From: Gammaproteobacteria bacterium
GTDB taxonomy: Bacteria > Pseudomonadota > Gammaproteobacteria > Pseudomonadales > Azotimanducaceae
Reading direction: 5' to 3'
DNA length: 64,000 bases
NCBI GenBank assembly: GCA_030425195.1
Contig: JAUIAV010000001.1
Coordinates: forward strand, 124,001-188,000
A model generated the notes under the pieces. The model was not told where the DNA came from and ran no database searches. It saw nothing but the letters and a program-made list of their open reading frames with translations. A program made the translations under genes and the position numbers. Numbering within the stretch: position 1 is the first letter of the stretch; each line of letters starts with the position of its first letter. This document shows, piece by piece, positions 56,696 through 64,000 of the stretch.

Positions 56696-57984
56696 CCCTC
56701 GCCGGCGCTCTCAAGAACGACTATCTGACCAGCTTTCCGGCGGCGGCAGCGGACGCGCTGGAGGCCATACCGGAGTCTGCGCTTGCCGCAACGCTCTCCG
56801 AAGTGGACGCCAGCAGGCTGACCGCGACGCTGGAGCTCGTCGCCAGCGGCCGGGCGCTGACGATTTTCCGGCAACTCGAAGACGACGGGCGGCTGGAAGT
56901 GCTGACGAAGGCGTCGCCCCGGCTGGCTCTGCTGCTGCTGGGCGGCCTGAACGAATCCGAACGGAAAGCACTCCTCGACCGGCTGCCGACCGGAATCCGC
57001 GCGGATCTCGAACGTCTGCTGCAGTTCGACACCAACTCCGCAGGTCATCTGATGGACCGTCCGCTGGATTCCGTGAAGGTGGACATGTCGGTCGACCAGG
57101 CACTGAACGTGCTGCGGCAGTCGGATTTCAAGCGGCTGCGATCCTTCTACGTGGTGGATGACGAACACCGGCTCGCCGGCAGAGTGGACATGCAGGACAT
57201 GGCCCTGGCCGCACCGGAACAGCGGCTTGGAGACCTGATGGTCGTCCCGGATGGTGCCGTCCTCCTGACCTCGCCCAGGGAAGAGATCGTGGACCAGCTG
57301 GAGAAGTTCCGGGTGGATTCCATTCCCGTGGTCGACGTGGATGGCCGGTTCATGGGCGTGGTGCGCTATCAGCGGCTGTTCGAAGCCATCGAATCGGTCG
57401 CAACCGCGGATCTGCAGAAAATGGTCGGTGTCAGCGCCGACGAGCGGGCGCTGTCGTCTCCCGGATACGCAGTTCGCCAGCGCCTTCCGTGGCTGCACAT
57501 CAATCTCATCACCGCCTTCCTGGCCGCGGCCGTGGTCGGTCTTTTCGAGAGCCTGATCGCCCAGTTCACCGCGCTCGCGATCCTTCTGCCGGTGGTCGCC
57601 GGCCAGTCGGGCAATGCCGGCTCTCAGGCACTGGCCGTAACGATTCGCGGTCTCGCGCTGAAAGAGGTGGGTACCCGGGAATGGCGTCAGGTGCTGTCCA
57701 AGGAGATCCGGGTCGGTCTGGTGGACGGCATCGCCCTGGCTCTGACCTGCGGCCTGGGCGTCCTCGTCTGGAGCCAGTCCCTCGGGCTCGCGCTCGTCAT
57801 CGGCGTCGCCATGATTCTGTCCATGGTCGCCGCCGGAATCTCGGGAGCGCTGGTGCCGATGATCCTCACCCGGCTCGGTCAGGATCCTGCCACCGCCTCA
57901 TCCATCATCCTGACCACGGTCACCGACGTGGCCGGATTCTTCTCCTTCCTCGGTACCGCCACCCTGCTCTCCTTCATGCTCTGA
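56692..57984 (+). CDS. mgtE: Magnesium transporter MgtE
   Basis: Protein of 430 residues: N-domain (about 15-120), CBS pair (about 125-245) and five membrane helices (about 275-430). GQSGNAGSQALAVTIRGLA and TTVTDVAGFFSFLGTA carry the conserved pore asparagine/glutamine and the selectivity aspartate of MgtE. Start: GTG 56692 overlaps the stop of the previous gene (GTGA); a TTG at 56680 is the alternative. It imports Mg2+ and is gated by cytoplasmic Mg. The 3' end overlaps the convergent MFS gene by 87 nt. Confidence 0.93.
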   Translation: MTLAGALKNDYLTSFPAAAADALEAIPESALAATLSEVDASRLTATLELVASGRALTIFRQLEDDGRLEVLTKASPRLALLLLGGLNESERKALLDRLPTGIRADLERLLQFDTNSAGHLMDRPLDSVKVDMSVDQALNVLRQSDFKRLRSFYVVDDEHRLAGRVDMQDMALAAPEQRLGDLMVVPDGAVLLTSPREEIVDQLEKFRVDSIPVVDVDGRFMGVVRYQRLFEAIESVATADLQKMVGVSADERALSSPGYAVRQRLPWLHINLITAFLAAAVVGLFESLIAQFTALAILLPVVAGQSGNAGSQALAVTIRGLALKEVGTREWRQVLSKEIRVGLVDGIALALTCGLGVLVWSQSLGLALVIGVAMILSMVAAGISGALVPMILTRLGQDPATASSIILTTVTDVAGFFSFLGTATLLSFML

Positions 57985-59487
57985 TCCGTCACTCCCGCCA
58001 TCTGCGGCAATCAGGGAGTCCATGGGGTATTCGGTGGCCGCTCTCAAGCCGGCGATACTCGACAGGTTCCGCAGCGTCTGCCAGGTGGTCTGGCGGATGT
58101 GATCGAGAATGGTGCGGTCGTCGATCTCCCCCTCCTCCCGGACGAGACTCAGCCGGTGCAGAGAGTAGAGACCGATGATGGCCGCGAACATGAAGAAGAA
58201 ATCCCAGTAGGAGAAGTCCATGGCGCTGATTTCCGTGGAGGTCAGCTCGCTCTGCCATCGCAGGATCAGCGTCAGATGTTTTGAGGCGAAGAGATCGGCG
58301 GTGAGACCGCCGACCATGGTCGCCGTTCCGGCTGCCACCGCATTGAAGACGGAGCTCGCGGCCATGTAGCTGGCGGCGTTGCCTTTCGGGGCGAGCTTCA
58401 GGGCGATATTCCCGGACGCCAGGGTCACCCCCGCATTCGAGAAACCTGTAGCCGCATGAATGATGATGAGCAGCGGATAGGTGAACGCATGCACATCGGG
58501 CATGGTGGTGAAGGCCCAGGCGAAGATGCAGAGGATGAACAGAGGCGCGCACACTCTGAGCACCGCCTTGTTGCTGAAGCGGTCGGCCACGTCTCCCCAG
58601 TGAGTGACCGTGAAGTACGCCGCGAACTGGCTGAGGGTGGCCAGAGCGATCACTTCGATCAGATTCAGCTCCATCCGCTTGAGCATGTGGACCGTGAAGA
58701 AGGGTGCTGCCAGATTGATGGCGAAATTCCAGCTCGCCAGGAAGATCATCAGACGGCGGTAGTTCAGGTTTCCGAGCGGTTCTTTCAGCCGGGCGAGCAG
58801 CGGCACATGTTCCTGATGCACCTGCACCACATCGCTGATGCGGTTCGATGCGAATACCGCATACATGCCGCCGATGAAGGCCAGCGTGTAGACGATGCCG
58901 AAGGCATAGGAACCGGGGAGCGGAACGAACCGTCCCCAAAGATCGATGAATCCGGCGGCAGCCAGACTGCCGACGATCCCGATGCCGATCATCTTCTTCT
59001 GGCGTTCGCCGAAAACCCGGCCCATCACGTCTTCCGGCACCAGGTCCCGCATCCAGGTGTTCCAGGCGCAGGCGAGAAACGCACCGGCCACATAGCGGGC
59101 GATGAAGGCCACGATGATCACCGTGAGCGCGAGTTCACTGGAGGGGATGAACACGGTGCAGGCGATCACGAGAAACATGGGGCGGGCGACGATGCCGGAC
59201 CAGGTGTAGACCTTGCGCCGGGACGGTACCCGGTCCACCACGTACATGGCCGAAATCTGAGCCAGCTGAGACAGATGCGGTATTGCCGCCAGCAGGCCGA
59301 TGATGAAATTGGACGCGCCGAGCTCGATGGCAAAAGCGGTGAGAATGGCCCCCACCGCCATGGTCTCCATGAGCTGAATACCGATGCCGTTGCGGATGAT
59401 CCATGGGATGCTCCGTTCGAGCGCATCGTCTGTGCTCGAAGGCGGAGACCCGGCGGCGGCCGGTGGCTGAGGTTCTTCGGGGGACAT
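57898..59487 (-). CDS. MFS transporter
   Basis: Protein of 529 residues with about twelve helices (HWGDVADRFSNKAVLRVC is the loop after helix 8, and IPHLSQLAQISAMYVVDRVPSRRKV the loop after helix 2). The N-terminal extension is Pro/Ser rich, the C-terminus is an acidic Gly-rich tail (GSDGSEHEGEQGGGTEEGEE) read antisense to mgtE. Substrate unknown. ATG 59487 (MSPEEPQPP) is chosen; no strong ribosome site is seen and a GTG at 59529 is possible. If the tail is real it reduces the gene to a convergent overlap of 87 nt. Confidence 0.85.
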   Translation of the reverse strand: MSPEEPQPPAAAGSPPSSTDDALERSIPWIIRNGIGIQLMETMAVGAILTAFAIELGASNFIIGLLAAIPHLSQLAQISAMYVVDRVPSRRKVYTWSGIVARPMFLVIACTVFIPSSELALTVIIVAFIARYVAGAFLACAWNTWMRDLVPEDVMGRVFGERQKKMIGIGIVGSLAAAGFIDLWGRFVPLPGSYAFGIVYTLAFIGGMYAVFASNRISDVVQVHQEHVPLLARLKEPLGNLNYRRLMIFLASWNFAINLAAPFFTVHMLKRMELNLIEVIALATLSQFAAYFTVTHWGDVADRFSNKAVLRVCAPLFILCIFAWAFTTMPDVHAFTYPLLIIIHAATGFSNAGVTLASGNIALKLAPKGNAASYMAASSVFNAVAAGTATMVGGLTADLFASKHLTLILRWQSELTSTEISAMDFSYWDFFFMFAAIIGLYSLHRLSLVREEGEIDDRTILDHIRQTTWQTLRNLSSIAGLRAATEYPMDSLIAADGGSDGSEHEGEQGGGTEEGEESGHVGDRGQDDG

Positions 59488-59581
59488 CTGTGCCCGGTAC
59501 TGCTGGCTTTCCAGGCGACAATGTTGCACTACACTACAGTGAGTTGCGAACAGAGCGGCCCTGCTTCATGGTCCTGAGGGA

Positions 59582-61237
59582 ATGATTCTCACCATCGGCA
59601 CTTTCATTGGCGGCCTGGGCCTCTTCCTGCTCGCGGTCTCGATGATCACCGACGGCCTGAAGCTCGCCGCGGGAGACGCGCTGAAGCAGATTCTGGCGGA
59701 TTCCACCCGCACGCGCTTCCGGGGTGTGATCTCCGGCATGATCGTCACCGGGATCGTGCAATCCTCGAGTGCCGTCACCGTGGCCACAATCGGCTTCGTC
59801 AATGCGGGCCTGCTCACCCTGGTCCAGTCCCTGGGCGTCATCTACGGTGCGAACATCGGCACCACCATGACCGGCTGGATCGTGGCGATCGTTGGCTTCT
59901 CCTTCAAGGTGGAGGCCTTCGCCCTCCCTCTGATCGGACTCGGCATGATGGCGAAGATGCTGCGGCCCGGGTCCCGGATCGCACCCATCGGCGAGGCCCT
60001 GGCCGGATTCGGCCTTTTCTTCATCGGCGTCGACCTGCTCAGGGACGCCTTCACCGTGTTCTCCGAGGACATCGACGTGGCCGGGTTCGCGCCTCAGAGC
60101 GGCCTGGGTGTGATGCTCTACGTGGCGCTGGGTTTCGGCATGACGCTGATAACCCAGTCGTCGAGCGCTGCCATCGCGATCACTCTGACCGCTGCTACCG
60201 GGGGTGTTCTGGGGATCAATGCCGCTGCAGCCATGGTGATCGGTGCCAACGTGGGTACCACCTCCACCGCAGCATTCGCCGTGATCGGTGCCACGGCCAA
60301 CGCCCGGCGGGTCGCCGCCGCCCACGTGGCCTTCAACCTTCTGACCGGCCTCGTCGCCCTGCTCCTGCTGCCCGTGCTGATGTGGCTCGTCGACGCCACG
60401 AGTTCCGTTTTCGGCCTGCAGAGCATCCCTGCCGTGTCTCTGGCGCTGTTCCATACGGTGTTCAACGTGCTCGGACTGCTGATCATGTGGCCGCTGACCA
60501 CACCGCTGGCGAACTTTCTGAGTGAACGGTTCGTCACCGACTGGGACCGGTTCGCCAGGCCTGAATACCTGGACCGGAACGTGCTCGCCACTCCAGCGCT
60601 CGCCATGGAAGCTCTGAACCGGGAACTCGGGCGGGTGGCGGAACATGTGCGTGCTTTCGTCGTCAGCCGGATCAGCGCGGAAGGTCCGATGGATCAGTCG
60701 GCGACCGAGCAGGAACATTCCCTGCGCACGCTCATCGATGCCGTGGAGAACTTCATCACCGATCTCGAGATGGACAAGCTGCCGGAGTCACAGCGGGGTA
60801 ACCTGCCGATCGCACTGCGAACCAGCGGGTATCTGGAGGACGTTCTGCTGCTGGCCGTGGAATCCACGGGGCACCTGGCCGACATCGAGGCAATCAGCCG
60901 ACCGCCGGTCGCCCAGGCCATCGTCGAATATCAGTCCGCCGTCGTCGCGCACGTCCGCCGCTGCGACCCGGACGACCCGGGCTTCTCGGCAGGCGAACAG
61001 AACGACAGCTACGAGCGGTTGCGTGGGCACTGGCACGATCTGAAGACCGATATGCTGAACGCCGCCGCGGCCCGCCACATTCCCATCAGCCGGCTCAATT
61101 CAGCGCTGGAAGGACTCCGGAGTTACCTGAAGATGGCCGAACAGCTCACCAAGGCTTCTGAACGACTGCATGCGTTCAAGCTGTCCGACGGTTCGGGCGA
61201 GCAGGCGACAGCGGACAGCGAGGCAGCTGCCCGATGA
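59582..61237 (+). CDS. Na/Pi cotransporter family protein
   Basis: Protein of 551 residues. Two inverted Na/Pi repeats are clear from the QSSSAVTVATIGF (about residues 60-72) and TQSSSAAIAITLTAA (about 193-207) motifs, each preceded by a GxxLFLLAVSM- or GFGMTL-type helix. The C-terminal 210 residues are helical and PhoU-like (ALNRELGRVAEHVRAFVVSRIS...LEDVLLLAVESTGHLADIE), typical of bacterial NptA-like proteins. It imports phosphate with Na. GAGGGA precedes ATG 59582. Overlap of 4 nt with the next gene. Confidence 0.92.
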   Translation: MILTIGTFIGGLGLFLLAVSMITDGLKLAAGDALKQILADSTRTRFRGVISGMIVTGIVQSSSAVTVATIGFVNAGLLTLVQSLGVIYGANIGTTMTGWIVAIVGFSFKVEAFALPLIGLGMMAKMLRPGSRIAPIGEALAGFGLFFIGVDLLRDAFTVFSEDIDVAGFAPQSGLGVMLYVALGFGMTLITQSSSAAIAITLTAATGGVLGINAAAAMVIGANVGTTSTAAFAVIGATANARRVAAAHVAFNLLTGLVALLLLPVLMWLVDATSSVFGLQSIPAVSLALFHTVFNVLGLLIMWPLTTPLANFLSERFVTDWDRFARPEYLDRNVLATPALAMEALNRELGRVAEHVRAFVVSRISAEGPMDQSATEQEHSLRTLIDAVENFITDLEMDKLPESQRGNLPIALRTSGYLEDVLLLAVESTGHLADIEAISRPPVAQAIVEYQSAVVAHVRRCDPDDPGFSAGEQNDSYERLRGHWHDLKTDMLNAAAARHIPISRLNSALEGLRSYLKMAEQLTKASERLHAFKLSDGSGEQATADSEAAAR

Positions 61238-62241
61238 ACGAACTGGCCTGGCTCGGCATCTTCCTCTGCGTCTGCCAGAGCGCCATCTTCTCCGGCAGCA
61301 ACCTGGCGTTCTACCGGTTGAGCCGACTGCGGCTGGAGGTGGAAGCCAAACGGGACCAGCGGGCCGCCCGCGTGCTGCGCCTGCGGCAGGACTCCAACTT
61401 TCTCCTGGCGACCATTCTGTGGGGCAACGTCGCCATCAACGTGCTGCTGGCTCTGCTGGCCAATTCCGTACTGATCGGGGTGGCGGCCTTCTTCTTCTCC
61501 ACCTTCATCATCACCTGGTTCGGCGAGATCATGCCCCAGGCTTACTTCTCGAGACATCCGCTGAAGACCGCCTCCATCCTGGCACCGGTGATCCGGGTCT
61601 ATCAGTTCGTGCTCTATCCGTTCGCCCGGCCCACCGCCCGGTTCCTGGACTGGTGGCTCGGCAAGGAGGGGGTGGAGTTCTTTCATGAACCGCTGCTGCG
61701 CGACATCCTGAAGGCTCACGTCAAGGACAAGGACACGGAAGTCAGCGACGTGGAAGGCATCGGTGCTCTCAACTTCCTCGACATCGACGACCTGACCACC
61801 ATGGACGAGGGTGAACCCCTCGACACAGGCAGTATCATCGAGCTGCCCGTGGATCTGGATCTGCCCCGGTTCCCGGAGGTCCAACCGACGTCCGATGACC
61901 CGTTTCTGAAGCAGATCAATGCCTCCGGCAGAAAGTGGGTGATCGTCGTGGATCCGGAGGGCGAGCCGCAGCTGGTGCTCAACGTGAACGATTTCACCCG
62001 CGCCGCTCTCTATGGCAGCGCGCCGTTGAATCCCTACGAATGGTGTCACAGACCCATTCTGGTCAGGGACCACAATACGACCCTCGGCGACGCCATCCGG
62101 GCCATGAAAACACCTGTGGCCGAAGGGGACGTGATCGAGAACGACGTGGTTCTCATCTGGACGGGCACCCGGCGTATCATCACCGGCGCGGACATCCTGG
62201 GCCGGCTGCTTACCGGCATCGGCGAGTCACCCCATGTCTGA
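61234..62241 (+). CDS. DUF21/CNNM-type membrane protein
   Basis: Protein of 335 residues. Four helices in the DUF21 part (about 5-24, 58-80, 85-105, 122-140) with FSGSNLAFYRLSRLRLEVEAKRDQRAARVLRLRQDSNFLLATILWGNVAINVLLALLAN, the CNNM/CorC-type block, followed by IITWFGEIMPQAYFSRHP, another family mark. The cytoplasmic rest is a CBS-like region without a clear TerC/HlyC domain. CNNM proteins are linked to Mg export. Start overlaps the transporter stop (ATGA). Confidence 0.87.
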   Translation: MNELAWLGIFLCVCQSAIFSGSNLAFYRLSRLRLEVEAKRDQRAARVLRLRQDSNFLLATILWGNVAINVLLALLANSVLIGVAAFFFSTFIITWFGEIMPQAYFSRHPLKTASILAPVIRVYQFVLYPFARPTARFLDWWLGKEGVEFFHEPLLRDILKAHVKDKDTEVSDVEGIGALNFLDIDDLTTMDEGEPLDTGSIIELPVDLDLPRFPEVQPTSDDPFLKQINASGRKWVIVVDPEGEPQLVLNVNDFTRAALYGSAPLNPYEWCHRPILVRDHNTTLGDAIRAMKTPVAEGDVIENDVVLIWTGTRRIITGADILGRLLTGIGESPHV

Positions 62242-62257
62242 GGTAAGGGACTGATGG

Positions 62258-63172
62258 ATGAAGAACGAAGTATGGTCTGACTACGTCATCGACACACTGG
62301 AGGTCGAGGAGTCCAACGAACCGCTGGTGAACGCCCGCCCGTTGCCGGAAGGTGAAACCATCCGTCCTGAAACCGTCCGCCGCTATTTCGCCGAGAACGC
62401 CTTTCCCTACGCGGAACGGATCGGCATCAAGGCCTACTACCGCCAGAAGCTGCGTCTGCAGGTCGAGCTGGTCAAGCTGCAGAACTGGGCAAAGGAGACC
62501 GGCGCGCGCGTCGTGCTGATCTTCGAAGGGCGTGATGCCGCCGGCAAGGGCAGCACCATCAAGCGTTTTCTCGAGCATCTGAATCCCCGGGGAGCCCGGG
62601 TGGTGGCGCTGGTCAAACCCACGGAGGAAGAGCGCGGCCAGTGGTATTTTCAGCGCTATGTGGATCATCTGCCCACCAGCGGCGAGATCGTTCTCTTCGA
62701 TCGCTCCTGGTACAACCGCGCTGGCGTGGAGCGGGTCATGGGCTTCTGCACCGACGAGGAATACGACGAATTCGTCCGGCAGGCCCCGCAGTTCGAGTCC
62801 ATGCTCGTCCGCAGCGGCATCACCATGATCAAGTTCTACCTGTCCGTCAGCCGGGAGGAGCAGCAGCGGAGAATCGAGGAGCGGCAGCAGAATCCTCTCA
62901 AGCGCTGGAAGCTGTCACCCATCGACAGAGAGGCACAGGCCCGCTGGGATGCCTACACGGATGCCAAGGAAGCCACCTTCCGGCAGACGGATACGCCCGA
63001 GGCGCCCTGGGTGATCATCAAGGCGGAAGACAAGATGCGGGCGAGACTGCAGGCCATGCGCTACGTGCTCGATCAGTTCGACTACGAAGGCAAAGACCTG
63101 TCAGGCTGTACCGAACCGGATCCGCTGATCCTCGCACCGGTGGCAAAGCTCCGGGCATTCAGCGACGACTGA
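62258..63172 (+). CDS. ppk2: Polyphosphate kinase 2
   Basis: Protein of 304 residues, PPK2 family. Walker A is FEGRDAAGKGST (about residues 88-99), Walker B-like block DRSWYNRAGVERVMGF (about 147-162), lid basic segment QQRRIEERQQNPLKRWKLSP (about 206-225). All key acids and arginines of the family are present. PPK2 uses polyphosphate to make ATP or GTP from the diphosphate. The length and the single domain suggest class I or II; class is not fixed here. It starts 16 nt after the DUF21 gene and belongs to the same operon as the phosphate importer. Confidence 0.94.
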   Translation: MKNEVWSDYVIDTLEVEESNEPLVNARPLPEGETIRPETVRRYFAENAFPYAERIGIKAYYRQKLRLQVELVKLQNWAKETGARVVLIFEGRDAAGKGSTIKRFLEHLNPRGARVVALVKPTEEERGQWYFQRYVDHLPTSGEIVLFDRSWYNRAGVERVMGFCTDEEYDEFVRQAPQFESMLVRSGITMIKFYLSVSREEQQRRIEERQQNPLKRWKLSPIDREAQARWDAYTDAKEATFRQTDTPEAPWVIIKAEDKMRARLQAMRYVLDQFDYEGKDLSGCTEPDPLILAPVAKLRAFSDD

Positions 63173-63201
63173 ACGGCACCATCGAACACGGGGAGACGAA
63201 G

Positions 63202-64000
63202 ATGGCTTTCACGAAAGGACTGCACGATCTTGGAAACGGCGCCTGGGCCTACCTGCAGCCGGACGGTTCATGGGGCTGGTCGAACGCCGGTCTGGTGGTT
63301 GATGGGGAAGCGTCGCTGCTGGTGGACACGCTGTTCGATGAACACCTCACCGGCGAGATGCTGAATTCCATGAAAGCGGCGACCGGAATCGGCGGCAGCG
63401 AGGTCACCACACTGGTCAACACCCACGCCAACGGCGATCACTGCTACGGCAACGGCCTGTGTACCAGCGCCGAGATCATCGCTTCTGAAGCCAGCGCACG
63501 GGAGATGGACGAGGTGCCGCCTGAGATGCTCGCGCAGTTCGTGGCCGCGGCTGCCGACATGGGCGAACTCGGCGACTACTTCATGCACTGCTTCGGCGCC
63601 TTCGACTTCAACGGTATCCACATGCGCAAGCCGACGCGGACGTTTTCCGGGGAGATCGACATTCCGGTCGGTGACCGGACCGTCCGTCTCATCGAAGTCG
63701 GGCCGGCCCATACGGGCGGCGACGTGCTGGCCTGGGTGCCGGACGATCGTGTGGTCTACACCGGCGACATACTCTTCATCGACGGCACGCCGATCATGTG
63801 GGCCGGCCCGGTCGCGAACTGGATCCGGGCCTGTGACCGCATCATCGAGCTGGGTGCCGAGACGATCGTGCCGGGACATGGACCGCTCACGGACGCCGCC
63901 GGCGTTCGCGCCATGCGGGACTATCTCGTCTACATCGACGCCGAAGCCAGAAAACGTTTCGACGCCGGAATGAGTCCCCGGGATGCCGCCTTCGACATCG
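63202..64000 (+). CDS. Metallo-beta-lactamase-fold hydrolase (3' end outside window)
   Basis: The frame from ATG 63202 is open for 266 codons to the edge. The first metal motif is THANGDHCYGN (about residues 75-85: H-x-N-x-D-H, with Asn at the place of the second His, a common variant of quinoprotein-relay/cyclase-type MBL proteins). Later ligands are in VGPAHTGGDVLAW (about 167-179), YTGDILFIDG (about 191-200) and VPGHGPLT (about 225-232). Upstream of the ATG lies GGGGAGA. It probably belongs to the transporter-ppk2 operon (29-nt gap). Substrate unknown. Confidence 0.85.
   Translation, partial: MAFTKGLHDLGNGAWAYLQPDGSWGWSNAGLVVDGEASLLVDTLFDEHLTGEMLNSMKAATGIGGSEVTTLVNTHANGDHCYGNGLCTSAEIIASEASAREMDEVPPEMLAQFVAAAADMGELGDYFMHCFGAFDFNGIHMRKPTRTFSGEIDIPVGDRTVRLIEVGPAHTGGDVLAWVPDDRVVYTGDILFIDGTPIMWAGPVANWIRACDRIIELGAETIVPGHGPLTDAAGVRAMRDYLVYIDAEARKRFDAGMSPRDAAFDI

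Noticed and set aside
1-64000. tRNA, rRNA, CRISPR or prophage genes
   Set aside because: No T-loop-like or rRNA-like stretch, no spaced repeats of CRISPR size, no integrase or phage structural protein was recognised; a covariance scan was not possible.

Overview
The window is GC-rich (clearly above 60 percent), densely packed bacterial chromosome. Gene spacing is tight, with many 4-nt start/stop overlaps. The gene set (EthA-type and cyclohexanone-monooxygenase-type flavoenzymes, BetA/BetT, FumC, Fe-type SodB, HAE1-type RND pump, NtrC-type sigma-54 activator, TrkA/TrkH, NhaA, polyphosphate kinase 2, MAPEG protein) suggests a free-living, aerobic, probably marine or hydrocarbon/steroid-rich-habitat gammaproteobacterium. 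No rRNA, tRNA, CRISPR array, integrase, transposase or phage gene was seen; the only mobile-element-like feature is one short perfect inverted repeat.

Layout. 1-6.2 kb: an unidentified protein running off the left edge, a Lon-like AAA protease coupled to a tandem universal stress protein, a Leu/Glu/Phe/Val dehydrogenase and a host-attachment-family protein. 6.2-15.3 kb: EthA-like Baeyer-Villiger monooxygenase (BVMO) divergent from an SDR-GST-membrane protein cluster, choline uptake/oxidation (BCCT transporter divergent from choline dehydrogenase), fumarase C and DUF2905. 15.3-20 kb: Tat-exported Gfo/Idh/MocA protein, a membrane-anchored ankyrin-repeat protein, a PilZ protein and a MAPEG protein. 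20-27 kb: one leftward block of membrane fusion protein, RND pump, secreted protein and BVMO. 27-30.7 kb: four-domain rhodanese, thiol-dioxygenase-like cupin and GPH-type transporter. 30.7-36.5 kb: third BVMO, GNAT, CmcJ/NvfI-like oxidoreductase, double beta-barrel outer membrane protein and a lipid kinase.

36.5-47.6 kb is the most striking part: a stress and ion-homeostasis island. It holds a coiled-coil stress protein, a sigma-54 activator with a degenerate receiver domain, an MFS protein, a USP fused to a C-terminal domain, an MgtC-like protein, SodB, TrkA, TrkH, an acidic lipoprotein, NhaA and another USP. Several of its intergenic regions carry sequences with the GG-N10-GC architecture of sigma-54 (-24/-12) promoters. 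Three are near-perfect TGGCA-N8/9-TTGC matches, in front of the coiled-coil gene, the MgtC-like gene and the USP gene. The USP/MgtC divergent region also has four exact-period 19-bp repeats upstream of its sigma-54 site, a natural place for the activator to bind. I infer a local sigma-54 stress regulon.

47.6-55 kb: small oxidoreductases and regulators. A TetR gene with a clear palindromic operator between the divergent promoters controls a PNPOx-like protein; then come GNAT, a PhzS-like hydroxylase, a dienelactone-hydrolase-like protein, a P-loop kinase and a lipoprotein carboxylesterase divergent from a MarR regulator, again with a dyad between them. 55-64 kb: MscS-like channel, stand-alone MgtE-type sensor and MgtE transporter as one operon; an MFS gene converging on mgtE; then Na/Pi cotransporter, DUF21/CNNM protein, polyphosphate kinase 2 and a metallo-beta-lactamase-fold protein running off the right edge. 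The last set links phosphate uptake, Mg handling and polyphosphate.
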